Counted from the first letter of the stretch, positions 33,295-44,900 are shown. The stretch is 64,000 nt of DNA from Tragulus kanchil (GCA_022376925.1 JAIOJX010000030.1:169689298-169753297), one strand, 5' to 3'. The notes: generated by a model from the sequence alone, not told the origin. Program-made: numbers and translations.

Positions 33295-34138
33295 TTTATG
33301 ATAGTATTGCTTTTAAAGTGTATATAACTTTATTTTATGAATTTGATTTGTTTGTGATAAAATGCTGGTATTTTGTAAAACTAAAATATGCTAAGGCCAT
33401 CTGTCAAGTGAGGTGATGAATCAAGAAGCTAGGGTATTTTTTTCCCCTATCATCATGGTTTCTGATTTCAATAGGGAATTACCCACATGCTAGAAAACAT
33501 TTCCTGGTGTTAGCAGTGGGTTACATATCATGTTTTGAGCTAATGTGATTTTCTGGTCTGGAACCATTTGTGTCTGAATGAAAATGACAGCTATGTTCAT
33601 AATTTGTCATATTCTCTTTGGAGCAAGTTCCTTTTGCTCGTGAGTCTGTTATTGAAGAGGCATTAGTTGTAGGTAAATGACCCTTGCCTTCTGTCTTTAA
33701 TTGAAACTCAGCCTGCCACAGTTAACATGTTTCATGACTCAGTAAATCTTGGAAGAAGAACCTAATGTGCTGTAAAAGCAAAGGAAAAAAATTAATTGCT
33801 TTCAGCACATATTTCCCTACATAAACAATTCCTTGCTTTTATGTAGAAAGACCTCTCTTGACATTCTTTTTCTGAATAATCTTCCACGCGTTCTTGCCAG
33901 TTTCTGTTCAGCTGTACGTAGTTCTGTTTTCAGAAGAACTCTTTGGTTTGTGTAGAAGGGAGCGTGAGTACGGGCATGGAGTGTAGGGTTGATCTGTGTA
34001 TCAGGAAAAGAAGTGCAAGAAGGCCTCACTGAAAGAGGTTTTACCTCACTGTGCTACTTTAGTATTTTTTTTGCAACTTTAATTCAGCATAGGCAGCTCA
34101 GTGACTTGAGATCAACTCTCAGCATTGTAAATTCAAGT
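33295..34138. other. Single-copy non-coding stretch
   Basis: No repeat family was recognised over about 840 bases. Open frames are short (70-82 codons) and unlike known proteins. It could hold conserved non-coding elements, which needs alignment to judge. Confidence 0.35.
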
Positions 34139-34545
34139 TGTATCAGTTGGCTAGTGTTGCATAAAAAGTCACCCTACAACTTAGTGGCTTCAGTCAACAA
34201 GAGTATATTACTTTTCACTATTTTATGGGTTTTCTGAGAGTTTTGGGTTGTTTTACCTAGGCTCACTCACATGGTTACATTCATTTGGCAGGTCATCTTG
34301 GGATGGGTTCATTTGGTCTAGCAGAAATGTCTGGGCCTCTTTCTCTGTGTGATATATCATTTTGGCCTTCTTCCTATCACAGTGGTCTTAGAGTTCCAAG
34401 ATGATGAAGGTGGAAGCTTCAAACCTTCTGGAACTAACATGATGTCACTTCTACCATACTCTGTCAGTGCAAGTCTTAAGATAAGCTTAGATTTGAAGAA
34501 TGGGGAATCTACCTCTTGGAAGAAGGAGACTCAATATGTTGTGGC
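34139..34545 (-). mobile_element. Probable MaLR-type LTR remnant
   Basis: 'tgtatcagttggctagtgtt', 'gcataaaaagtcaccctaca' and 'acttagtggcttcagtcaac' resemble the 3' end of MLT1-like LTRs in antisense. The right limit is uncertain. Confidence 0.45.
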
Positions 34546-34734
34546 CAGATTATCCCACCATATGGCTTCTTATCTAGGGGCGAATAACTAGAATATTTGG
34601 TGCTGGGAAGGATGCTTATATCTGAGTTCTGAGTCTTAGATAGTTGCCAGTTGAGCTAGCTGTCCCCGAAGTAGAGTATGTATGAGAGTAGTTGGGGGCA
34701 TACAAGTTTGCTTCCATAATTGTATTCCAAAGTC

Positions 34735-34915
34735 AGCCCACATAAGACTAGAGAAAATTGCCTCAAGTGTCATTTCCTCATCTTTTAAATGGAAACAGTT
34801 AAGTGTGTGTCACATAAATTGTGAGATTCAGTGAGAAAGATAATGTTTAGAAAGTGCTTTGCATGGTTCCTGGAACATAGCAGGTAGGTATTCAAATGAA
34901 TGATAGCTAATTTTA
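34735..34915 (+). repeat. MIR SINE
   Basis: 'gtcatttcctcatcttttaa', 'gagattcagtgagaaagata', 'aaagtgctttgcatggttcc' and 'tggaacatagcaggtaggta' follow sense MIR. Confidence 0.7.
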
Positions 34916-34964
34916 CTTTTTAATTTTCTTATTTTAAGTCCTTTCTTTTAAAAGTAATTCACAG

Positions 34965-35158
34965 AAAGATAGCTATTGTCATTGCCGTGCGGGAGTAGGT
35001 GATCCTACAGGGGCAGGGTACGATGATGGCCGGGAGGGGTAGAATTGGGCGGACTGGGAGTGGGGAGGGTGCCAGGGTTATGCATATGACTGATCTGGGA
35101 ACATACATGTCTATAAACAACAAAACTCTGAAAAATTAAAAAAAAATAATAATAATAA
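34965..35158 (+). mobile_element. Very short L1 3'-end insertion with TSD
   Basis: Begins at 'gatagctattgtcattgcc' and ends at an A/ATA-rich tail; it matches only the last ~190 bp of the local L1. A 15-bp duplication, AAAAGTAATTCACAG, flanks it at 34950-34964 and 35159-35173. D13 copy 2 (36041-36230) lacks the left flank because the copy starts there. Confidence 0.9.
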
Positions 35159-35385
35159 AAAAGTAATTCACAGCATTCTTTTCAGGAAAATCTGAAAATA
35201 CAGAATAGCAAAGTGAGAAAAAAGTATTTCAAATTACCCAGTATCTTAACACCCAGATTTAGTCACTATCAACTTTTTGGTGAAATTAATCTAGCATCTA
35301 GACTTTTTGTAAATGCATATACAAATATGAATAACTGTGTTAGATTGATTTGTGTGTATGTAAGTTATATATGTAATGTGAAGTA

Positions 35386-35469
35386 AAGTGAAAGTCGCTC
35401 AGTTGTGTTTGACTCTTTGCGACTCCATAGACGAGCCATGGCATTCTCTAGGCAAGAATACTAGAGTGG
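35386..35469 (-). mobile_element. Bov-tA SINE, 3' half, split by the L1
   Basis: 'agtgaaagtcgctcagttgt', 'ttgactctttgcgactccat' and 'tctctaggcaagaatactag' are antisense Bov-tA. The 5' half resumes at 47721-47838 after the L1, so the L1 landed inside this SINE. D13 copy at 36452-36536. Confidence 0.9.
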
Positions 35470-35866
35470 TGGGAACCCGCCCGCCGCGAGGAGCCGCCGG
35501 AACCCGCCCGCCGCGAGGAGCCGCGGACGCCGCACGCCGCGAGGGGCGGATGCTAGTGTGTGAACTAGTATCACAGAACACCATAGCAAACCAGACATAG
35601 AGCCTACACTCCCTGACCAATCATCAAACCAAGGATCCTCGAAGCAGAAGCCCGGATTCCAAGACCCCACACTGATTATCAAAGAACATACAACACTACA
35701 GATTATTCACCTGTAAACAAGGTCTATCACCACCCAAGACACAAGCCACTGAACCCTTCTACAAGGACAAAAACCCACAGGAAGGGAGAATTCAACCAAG
35801 AAGCCTGGTGGGAATAAGAACTCCATACATACAGACACACACAAAGAAACAAAAATTAACCTAATA
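35470..35866 (+). promoter_or_regulatory. L1 5' UTR (copy 1) with GC-rich repeat block
   Basis: The first ~80 bases are built of near-repeats of GGAACCCGCCCGCCGCGAGG ending GAGCCGC, then a degenerate third unit, before A-rich leader sequence. This could be the L1 promoter, as in other mammals where 5' UTRs are CpG-rich. Copy 2 (36537-36916) has the same layout with short deletions. Confidence 0.65.
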
Positions 35867-36042
35867 ATGAAACGTCAGAGAAACACTGTACAAATGAAGG
35901 ACCAAGCTAGAGAAACACCACTTCAAATGACAGAGGAGGAGATAGACAAGCTATCTGAAAGAGAATTCAGAAAAACTATACTAATGAGGATGCAAAACAC
36001 CGAAAACAGAATATTAGAGGAAATTAGTGCATTGAGAAAAGA
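35867..36042 (+). pseudogene. L1 ORF1, N-terminal piece (duplicate fragment)
   Basis: The first ~58 codons of ORF1, starting MKRQRNTVQMKD, cut by the end of D13 copy 1, after which the frame runs into the repeated L1 stump. It is an assembly fragment of the ORF1 seen at 36917 and 38101. Confidence 0.85.
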
Positions 36043-36916
36043 TAGCTATTGTCATTGCTGCGGGAGTAGGTGATCCTACAGGGGCAGGGTCGATGATGGC
36101 GGGAGGGTAGAATTGGGCGGACTGGGAGTGGGGAGGGTGCCAGGGTTATGCATATGACTGATCTGGGAACATACATGTCTATAAACAACAAAACTGTAAA
36201 AGTTAAAAAAAAATAATAATAATAAAAAAGTAATTCACAGCATTCTTTTCAGGAAAATCTGAAAATACAGAATAGCAAAGTGAGAAAAAAGTATTTCAAA
36301 TTACCCAGTATCTTAACACCCAGATTTAGTCACTATCAACTTTTTGGTGAAATTAATCTAGCATCTAGACTTTTTGTAAATGCATATACAAATATGAATA
36401 ACTGTGTTAGATTGATTTGTGTGTATGTAAGTTATATATGTAATGTGAAGTAAAGTGAAAGTCGCTCAGTTGTGTTTGACTCTTTGCGACTCCATAGACG
36501 AGCCATGGCATTCTCTAGGCAAGAATACTAGAGTGGTGGGAACCCGCCCGCGGAGCCGCGGAACCCGCCCGCCGGAGCCGCGACGCCGCCGCCGAGGCGG
36601 ATGCTAGTATGTGAACTAGTATCACAGAACACCATAACAAACCAGACATAGAGCCTACACCCCCAGACGAATCATCAAACCAAGGATCCTCGAAGCAGAA
36701 GCCCAGATTCCAAGACCCCACACTGATTATCAAAGAACATACAACACTACAAATTATTCACCTGTAAACAAGGTCTATCACCACCCAAGACACAAGCCAC
36801 TGAACCCTTCTACAAGGACAAAAACCCACAGGAAGGGAGAATTCAACCAAGAAGCCTGGTGGGAATAAGAACTCCATACATACAGACACACACAAAGAAA
36901 CAAAATTAACCTAATA

Positions 36917-37744
36917 ATGAAACGTCAGAGAAACACTGTACAAATGAAGGACCAAGCTAGAGAAACACCACTTCAAATGACAGAGGAGGAGATAGACAAG
37001 CTATCTGAAAGAGAATTCAGAAAAACTATACTAATGAGGATGCAAAACACCGAAAACAGAATATTAGAGGAAATTAGTGCATTGAGAAAAGACATGCAGG
37101 AAATGAAAAATAAGCAAATAGAGACCACCAACTCAATTGCTGAACTCAAAAATACTATAGAAGGTCTCAACAGTAGAGTATCAGAGGCTGAAGAACGGAT
37201 AAGTGAGCTGGAAGACAGAATGGTGGAAGTAAGTGCTGAAGAACAGAACAAAGCCCAAAGAATTAAAAGAACTGAGGATAGCCTCAGAGACCTATGGGAC
37301 AATATTAAACGCACCAACATTAGAATTATAGGAGTTCCAGAAGAAGAAGAGAAGAAAGACTATGAAAAAATTCTTGAAGAGGTTATAGTTGAAAACTTCC
37401 CCAGCATGGGAAAGGAGATAGTCAGCCAAGTCCAGGAAGCACAAAGAGTTCCATACAGGAGAAACCCCAGAAGAAACACACCAAGGCACATACTAATCAA
37501 ACTAACGCAGACTAAATATAAAGACAGATTACTAAAAGCAGCTAGGAGCAAACAACAAATAACATATAAAGGAAACCCCATACGTTTAACTGCGGATCTC
37601 TCAACAGAAACCCTACAGGCCAGAAGAGAATGGCAAGATACATTTAAACGGCTAAACGAGAATAACCTGCAACCACGAATTCTCTACCCAGCAAGAATCT
37701 CATTCAAAATCGATGGTGAAGTCAAAAGCTTCACAGACAAGTAA
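36917..37744 (+). CDS. L1 ORF1 protein (frameshifted near the end)
   Basis: 275 codons in the family's usual order: basic N terminus (MKRQRNTVQ), a long coiled coil at about residues 45-130 with heptad-like repeats (ISELEDRMVEVSAEEQ), an RRM-type segment starting NIRIIGVPE, and a basic C-terminal domain (RNPRRNTPRHILIKL). The family protein is a trimeric RNA chaperone that coats L1 RNA. The stop follows SFTDK, where this copy reads 'gacaagtaaaact' and the other reads 'gacaagcaaaaact'. The other copy continues about 21 residues to a normal end (QVLKDLI), so this stop is probably a sequencing or consensus error. Confidence 0.88.
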   Translation: MKRQRNTVQMKDQARETPLQMTEEEIDKLSEREFRKTILMRMQNTENRILEEISALRKDMQEMKNKQIETTNSIAELKNTIEGLNSRVSEAEERISELEDRMVEVSAEEQNKAQRIKRTEDSLRDLWDNIKRTNIRIIGVPEEEEKKDYEKILEEVIVENFPSMGKEIVSQVQEAQRVPYRRNPRRNTPRHILIKLTQTKYKDRLLKAARSKQQITYKGNPIRLTADLSTETLQARREWQDTFKRLNENNLQPRILYPARISFKIDGEVKSFTDK

Positions 37745-38100
37745 AACTAAAAGAATTCTGTACCACAAAACCAGCCCTACAACAAGTGTTAAAGGACCTG
37801 ATATAGCCAATAAATACAAGAGTAGGAGAAGCCTTACAAATCAAACCCCAAATTTCTAAGAAGATGACAATAGGAACATTCGTATCAATAATTACTTTGA
37901 ACGTAAATGGACTAAATGCTCCAACCAAACGACACAGGCTGGATTCCACAATAAAAAAAAAACCCCTAACCAAAAACCCCAAGCCTGAACCCTTCTACAA
38001 GGACAAAACCCACAGGAAGGGAGAATTCAACCAAGAAGCCTGGTGGGAATAAGAACTCCATACATACAGACACACACAAAGAAACAAAAATTAACCTAAT

Positions 38101-38991
38101 AATGAAACGTCAGAGAAACACTGTACAAATGAAGGACCAAGCTAGAGAAACACCACTTCAAATGACAGAGGAGGAGATAGACAAGCTATCTGAAAGAGAA
38201 TTCAGAAAAACTATACTAATGAGGATGCAAAACACGAAAACAGAATATTAGAGGAAATTAGTGCATTGAGAAAAGACATGCAGGAAATGAAAAATAAGCA
38301 AATAGAGACCACCAACTCAATTGCTGAACTCAAAAATACTATAGAAGGTCTCAACAGTAGAGTATCAGAGGCTGAAGAACGGATAAGTGAGCTGGAAGAC
38401 AGAATGGTGGAAGTAAGTGCTGAAGAACAGAACAAAGCCCAAAGAATTAAAAGAACTGAGGATAGCCTCAGAGACCTATGGGACAATATTAAACGCACCA
38501 ACATTAGAATTATAGGAGTTCCAGAAGAAGAAAGAGAAGAAAGACTATGAAAAAATTCTTGAAGAGGTTATAGTTGAAAACTTCCCCAGCATGGGAAAGG
38601 AGATAGTCAGCCAAGTCCAGGAAGCACAAAGAGTTCCATACAGGAGAAACCCCAGAAGAAACACACCAAGGCACATACTAATCAAACTAACGCAGACTAA
38701 ATATAAAGACAGATTACTAAAAGCAGCTAGGAGCAAACAACAAATAACATATAAAGGAAACCCCATACGTTTAACTGCGGATCTCTCAACAGAAACCCTA
38801 CAGGCCAGAAGAGAATGGCAAGATACATTTAAACGGCTAAAAGAGAATAACCTGCAACCACGAATTCTCTACCCAGCAACAATCTCATTCAAAATCGATG
38901 GTGAAGTCAAAAGCTTCACAGACAAGCAAAAACTAAAAGAATTCTGTACCACAAAACCAGCCCTACAACAAGTGTTAAAGGACCTGATATA
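38101..38991 (+). CDS. L1 ORF1 protein, second copy with two indels
   Basis: Same ORF1 as at 36917, with the complete 3' end (stop TAG at 38989-38991). A missing C at about 38235 ('aaacacgaaaac' for 'aaacaccgaaaac') and an extra A near 38531 break the frame in the middle. The first copy is intact at both places, which argues that the real ORF1 is one open frame of about 296 codons. Spacer to ORF2 ATG is 58 bases. Confidence 0.85.
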
Positions 38992-40977
38992 GCCAATAAA
39001 TACAAGAGTAGGAGAAGCCTTACAAATCAAACCCCAAATTTCTAAGAAGATGACAATAGGAACATTCGTATCAATAATTACTTTGAACGTAAATGGACTA
39101 AATGCTCCAACCAAACGACACAGGCTGGCTGAATGGATCCAGAAGCAAGACCCATATATATGCTGTTTACAAGAGACCCACTTCAGACCTAGAGACACTC
39201 ATAGACTGAAAGTGAAAGGCTGGAAAAAGATATTTCATGCAAATGGAAATCAAAAGAAAGCTGGAGTGGCAATCCTCATATCAGACAAAATAGACTTTAA
39301 AGTAAAGAAGATTCTAAGAGACAAGACAGGTCACTACATCATGATTAAGGGATCTATCCAAGAGGAAGACATAACAGTCATGAATATCTACGCACCCAAC
39401 ACAGGGGCACCTCAATACATAAGACAGGTACTTTCAGACATAAAAGAAGAAATCAACAATAACACAATAATAGTAGGAGACTTTAACACTCCTCTCACAC
39501 CAATGGACAGATCAACAAAACAGAAAATTAATAAAGAAACACAAGCCTTAAATGCTACACTGGAAAAGATGGACCTCATCGATATCTTTAGGACGTTCCA
39601 TCCAAAAGCAGAAGAATACACTTTCTTCTCAAGCGCTCACGGAACATTCTCCAGGATAGACCACATCTTGGGCCACAAATCTAACCTCAGTCAGTTCAAG
39701 AAAACCGAAATTATATCAACCATCTTCTCGGACCACAATGCAATGAGACTGGAGATCAACTACCAGAAAACCCTAAAAACAGAAACACATGGAGATTAAA
39801 CAATACATACCTAAAAAACCAACTGATCGTTGAGGAAATCAAAGGAGAAATTAAACAATTCCTAGAAGAAAATGACAACGAACACCCTACAGGCCAGAAG
39901 AGAATGCCAAGATACATTTAAACGGCCAGAAGTGAATAACCTGCAACCACGAATTCTCTACCCAGCAACAATCTCATTCAAAATCGATGGTGAAGTCAAA
40001 AGCTTCACAGACAAGCAAAAACTAAAAGAATTCTGTACCACAAAACCAGCCCTACAACAAGTGTTAAAGGACCTGATATAGCCAATAAATACAAGAGTAG
40101 GAGAAGCCTTACAAATCAAACCCCAAATTTCTAAGAAGATGACAATAGGAACATTCGTATCAATAATTACTTTGAACGTAAATGGACTAAATGCTCCAAC
40201 CAAACGACACAGGCTGGCTGAATGGATCCAGAAGCAAGACCCATATATATGCTGTTTACAAGAGACCCACTTCAGACCTAGAGACACTCATAGACTGAAA
40301 GTGAAAGGCTGGAAAAAGATATTTCATGCAAATGGAAATCAAAAGAAAGCTGGAGTGGCAATCCTCATATCAGACAAAATAGACTTTAAAGTAAAGAAGA
40401 TTCTAAGAGACAAGACAGGTCACTACATCATGATTAAGGGATCTATCCAAGAGGAAGACATAACAGTCATGAATATCTACGCACCCAACACAGGGGCACC
40501 TCAATACATAAGACAGGTACTTTCAGACATAAAAGAAGAAATCAACAATAACACAATAATAGTAGGAGACTTTAACACTCCTCTCACACCAATGGACAGA
40601 TCAACAAAACAGAAAATTAATAAAGAAACACAAGCCTTAAATGCTACACTGGAAAAGATGGACCTCATCGATATCTTTAGGACGTTCCATCCAAAAGCAG
40701 AAGAATACACTTTCTTCTCAAGCGCTCACGGAACATTCTCCAGGATAGACCACATCTTGGGCCACAAATCTAACCTCAGTCAGTTCAAGAAAACCGAAAT
40801 TATATCAACCATCTTCTCGGACCACAATGCAATGAGACTGGAGATCAACTACCAGAAAAAAAACCCTAAAAACAGAAACACATGGAGATTAAACAATACA
40901 TACCTAAAAAACCAACTGATCGTTGAGGAAATCAAAGGAGAAATTAAACAATTCCTAGAAGAAAATGACAACGAACA
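38795..40977. repeat. Direct duplication D15 within the L1 (offset 1089)
   Basis: Bases 38795-39882 recur at 39884-40977. The first 50 bases of copy 2 carry several substitutions ('atgccaag', 'ggccagaagtgaat') absent from copy 1, after which the copies agree. Copy 1 has a shorter A-run near 39770 that breaks ORF2. Confidence 0.9.
39050..39799 (+). CDS. L1 ORF2 endonuclease domain (copy 1, truncated)
   Basis: ORF2 N terminus: APE-type endonuclease that nicks target DNA for target-primed reverse transcription. Visible catalytic motifs are N15 (TLNVNGL), E42 (LQETH), D144/N146 (VGDFNT) and the terminal SDHN at about 227-230. A shortened A-run at about 39769 shifts the frame and ends it at 39799; the copy at 40139 is open through this point. 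Confidence 0.9.
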   Translation: MTIGTFVSIITLNVNGLNAPTKRHRLAEWIQKQDPYICCLQETHFRPRDTHRLKVKGWKKIFHANGNQKKAGVAILISDKIDFKVKKILRDKTGHYIMIKGSIQEEDITVMNIYAPNTGAPQYIRQVLSDIKEEINNNTIIVGDFNTPLTPMDRSTKQKINKETQALNATLEKMDLIDIFRTFHPKAEEYTFFSSAHGTFSRIDHILGHKSNLSQFKKTEIISTIFSDHNAMRLEINYQKTLKTETHGD

Positions 40978-41857
40978 CACGACAGTGCAAAACCTATGGG
41001 ATACAGCAAAAGCAGTTCTAAGAGGGAAATTTATAGCAATACAATCCCACCTCAAGAAACTAGGAAAATATGAAGCAGATGACCTAACCCTCCGCTTAAA
41101 ACAGTTGGAGAAAGAAGAACAAAAACATCCCAGAGCCAGCAGAAGAAGAGAAATCATAAAGATCAGAGCAGAAATAAATGAGAAAGAAACAAAAGAAACA
41201 ATAGTAAAGATAAATAAAACAAAAAGCTGGTTCTTTGAAAAGGTAAACAAAATTGACAAGCCACTGGCCAGACTCATTAAGAAAAAGAGAGAGAAGAACC
41301 AGATCAACAAAAGAGAGATTACAACAGATAATGCAGAAATCCAAAGGATTCTAAGAGACTATTATGAGCAACTCTATGGCAACAAACTGGACAACTTGGA
41401 AGAAATGGACAGTTTCTTGGACAGGATTAATCTTCCAAGACTGAGCCAGGAAGAAACAGAAACTTTGAACAACCCAATCACAAGCTCAGAAATCAACTTT
41501 GTGATGGAAAATCTACCCAAAAATAAAAGCCCAGGACCAGATGGCTTCACAGCCGAATTCTACCAAACATTTAAAGAAGAGCTAATGCCTGTCCTTCTAA
41601 AACTCTTTCAAAAAATTGCACAGGAAGGAAAACTCCCAAACACATTCTACGAGGCCACCATCACCCTGATACCCAAACCAGGCAAAGACAACACAAAAAA
41701 GGAAAACTATAGGCCAATTTCACTGATGAACTTAGATGCCAAGATCCTCAACAAAATCCTAGCAAACAGAATTCAACGACATGTCAAAAAACTCATACAT
41801 CACGATCAAGTTGGGTTCATCCCAGGCATGCAAGGCTTCTTCAACATCCGCAAATCA
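40139..41857 (+). CDS. L1 ORF2, endonuclease to start of reverse transcriptase (copy 2)
   Basis: Open from MTIGTFVSI through the endonuclease (same catalytic residues as the copy at 39050), the linker and the start of the reverse transcriptase ([55 protein letters not shown]). At 41857 the frame runs straight into a repeat of the endonuclease end ([12 protein letters not shown]), which is the D16 join and not biology; the open frame stops at 41956. This copy lacks 15 bases present at about 42401, an in-frame loss of five codons. Confidence 0.9.
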
Positions 41858-42959
41858 AACCTCAGTCAATTCAAGAAAACTGAAATTATATCAACCATCT
41901 TCTCGGACCACAATGCAATGAGACTAGAGATCAACTACAGGGGGAAAAAACCCTAAAAACAGAAACACATGGAGATTAAACAATACATACCTAAAAAACC
42001 AACTGATCGTTGAGGAAATCAAAGGAGAAATTAAACAATTCCTAGAAGAAAATGACAACGAACACACGACAGTGCAAAACCTATGGGATACAGCAAAAGC
42101 AGTTCTAAGAGGGAAATTTATAGCAATACAATCCCACCTCAAGAAACTAGGAAAATATGAAGCAGATGACCTAACCCTCCGCTTAAAACAGTTGGAGAAA
42201 GAAGAACAAAAACATCCCAGAGCCAGCAGAAGAAGAGAAATCATAAAGATCAGAGCAGAAATAAATGAGAAAGAAACAAAAGAAACAATAGTAAAGATAA
42301 ATAAAACAAAAAGCTGGTTCTTTGAAAAGGTAAACAAAATTGACAAGCCACTGGCCAGACTCATTAAGAAAAAGAGAGAGAAGAACCAGATCAACAAAAT
42401 CAAAACGGAAAAAGGAGAGATTACAACAGATAATGCAGAAATCCAAAGGATTCTAAGAGACTATTATGAGCAACTCTATGGCAACAAACTGGACAACTTG
42501 GAAGAAATGGACAGTTTCTTGGACAGGATTAATCTTCCAAGACTGAGCCAGGAAGAAACAGAAACTTTGAACAACCCAATCACAAGCTCAGAAATCAACT
42601 TTGTGATTGAAAATCTACCCAAAAATAAAAGCCCAGGACCAGATGGCTTCACAGCCGAATTCTACCAAACATTTAAAGAAGAGCTAATGCCTGTCCTTCT
42701 AAAACTCTTTCAACAAATTGCACAGGAAGGAAAACTCCCAAACACATTCTACGAGGCCACCATCACCCTGATACCCAAACCAGGCAAAGACAACACAAAA
42801 AAGGAAAACTATAGGCCAATTTCACTGATGAACTTAGATGCCAAGATCCTCAACAAAATCCTAGCAAACAGAATTCAACGACATGTCAAAAAACTCATAC
42901 ATCACGATCAAGTTGGGTTCATCCCAGGCATGCAAGGCTTCTTCAACATCCGCAAATCA
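40765..42959. repeat. Direct duplication D16 within the L1 (offset about 1087)
   Basis: Bases 40765-41857 recur at 41851-42959. Unlike most pairs, they differ in mid-unit: a 15-bp in-frame indel (41310 against 42399) and substitutions such as 'gtgatggaaaat' against 'gtgattgaaaat'. Confidence 0.88.
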
Positions 42960-43778
42960 ATCAACGTGATACACCATATCAACAAGTTGAAAGACAAAAA
43001 TCACATGATCATCTCAATAGATGCAGAAAAAGCCTTCGACAAAGTACAACATCCATTTATGATCAAAACTCTTCAGAAAATGGGCATAGAAGGAACCTAT
43101 CTCAACATAATAAAAGCCATCTATGAGAAACCTACAGCGAACATTATTGTTAATGGTGAAAAACTGAAAGCATTCCCTCTAAGATCAGGAACAAGACAGG
43201 GGTGCCCACTTTCACCACTGCTATTCAACATAGTCCTGGAAGTCCTAGCAACAGCAATAAGACAAGAGAAAGAAATCAAAGGAATCCAGATTGGAAAGGA
43301 AGAAGTCAAGCTCTCTCTTTTTGCAGACGACATGATATTATACATAGAAAATCCCAAAGACACGGTTACAAAGCTACTAGAACTAATCAATGAATTCAGC
43401 AAAGTTGCAGGATATAAAGTCAACACACAGAAGTCACTGGCATTCCTATACACAAACAATGAAAAATCAGAAAATGAAATCAAAGAGGCAATCCCCTTCA
43501 CCATTGCAACCAAAAGAATCAAATATCTAGGAATAAACCTACCCAAAGAAACAAAAGAATTGTACACAGAAAATTACAAGACACTCATGAGAGACATTAA
43601 AGAAGACTTAAACAGATGGAGAGATATTCCATGTTCCTGGATTGGAAGAATCAATATTGTGAAAATGACCATACTTCCAAATATCATCTACAGATTCAAT
43701 GCAATACCTATTCAACTACCACTGACATTTTTCACAGAACTAGACCAAATAATAACACAGTTCATATGGAAACACAGC
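42072..43778 (+). CDS. L1 ORF2, reverse transcriptase region (copy)
   Basis: Continuation of ORF2: linker, then the reverse transcriptase with [30 protein letters not shown] (catalytic Asp), [19 protein letters not shown] and the FADD box ([14 protein letters not shown] near 43310-43350), followed by the thumb (KYLGINLPK). The reading frame enters the D17 join at 43778. The ATG at 42072 is internal, not a true start. Confidence 0.9.
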
Positions 43779-44900
43779 CGAATTCTACCAAACATTTAAA
43801 GAAGAGCTAATGCCTGTCCTTCTAAAACTCTTTCAAAAAATTGCACAGGAAGGAAAACTCCCAAACACATTCTACGAGGCCACCATCACCCTGATACCCA
43901 AACCAGGCAAAGACAACACAAAAAAGGAAAACTATAGGCCAATTTCACTGATGAACTTAGATGCCAAGATCCTCAACAAAATCCTAGCAAACAGAATTCA
44001 ACGACATGTCAAAAAACTCATACATCACGATCAAGTTGGGTTCATCCCAGGCATGCAAGGCTTCTTCAACATCCGCAAATCAATCAACGTGATACACCAT
44101 ATCAACAAGTTGAAAGACAAAAATCACATGATCATCTCAATAGATGCAGAAAAAGCCTTCGACAAAGTACAACATCCATTTATGATCAAAACTCTTCAGA
44201 AAATGGGCATAGAAGGAACCTATCTCAACATAATAAAAGCCATCTATGAGAAACCTACAGCGAACATTATTGTTAATGGTGAAAAACTGAAAGCATTCCC
44301 TCTAAGATCAGGAACAAGACAGGGGTGCCCTCTTTCACCACTGCTATTCAACATAGTCCTGGAAGTCCTAGCAACAGCAATAAGACAAGAGAAAGAAATC
44401 AAAGGAATCCAGATTGGAAAGGAAGAAGTCAAGCTCTCTCTTTTTGCAGACGACATGATATTATACATAGAAAATCCCAAAGACACGGTTACAAAGCTAC
44501 TAGAACTAATCAATGAATTCAGCAAAGTTGCAGGATATAAAGTCAACACACAGAAGTCACTGGCATTCCTATACACAAACAATGAAAAATCAGAAAATGA
44601 AATCAAAGAGGCAATCCCCTTCACCATTGCAACCAAAAGAATCAAATATCTAGGAATAAACCTACCCAAAGAAACAAAAGAATTGTACACAGAAAATTAC
44701 AAGACACTCATGAGAGACATTAAAGAAGACTTAAACAGATGGAGAGATATTCCATGTTCCTGGATTGGAAGAATCAATATTGTGAAAATGACCATACTTC
44801 CAAATATCATCTACAGATTCAATGCAATACCTATTCAACTACCACTGACATTTTTCACAGAACTAGACCAAATAATAACACAGTTCATATGGAAACACAG
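42650..44900. repeat. Direct duplication D17 within the L1 (offset 1123)
   Basis: Bases 42650-43778 recur at 43773-44900. Differences include 'tttcaacaaattg' against 'tttcaaaaaattg' and 'gtgcccactttc' against 'gtgccctctttc'. Confidence 0.9.

Larger units (their letters stand above)
34966..37092. repeat. Direct duplication D13 spanning the L1 5' junction (offset about 1050-1073)
   Basis: Bases 34966-36042 recur at 36039-37092. This pair differs most: copy 2 lost several bases in GC-rich runs ('gccgtgcgggag' against 'gctgcgggag', 'ggccgggaggggtag' against 'ggcgggagggtag') and in the L1 5' GC block. Both copies include the host Bov-tA, the TSD and the L1 5' UTR. Confidence 0.9.
36801..39128. 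repeat. Direct duplication D14 within the L1 (offset about 1185)
   Basis: Bases 36801-37942 recur at 37986-39128. About 43 bases between copies, including an A/C-rich run, match neither. Single-base indels break ORF1 at different places in the two copies. Confidence 0.9.

Noticed and set aside
40139..41956. 605-codon open frame as a separate gene
   Set aside because: It is L1 ORF2 that runs through the D16 join and repeats part of the endonuclease; the chimeric end is an assembly product.
43121..43567. 148-codon open frame antisense to ORF2
   Set aside because: It is a shadow of the reverse transcriptase; A-rich L1 sense strands often leave the antisense open.
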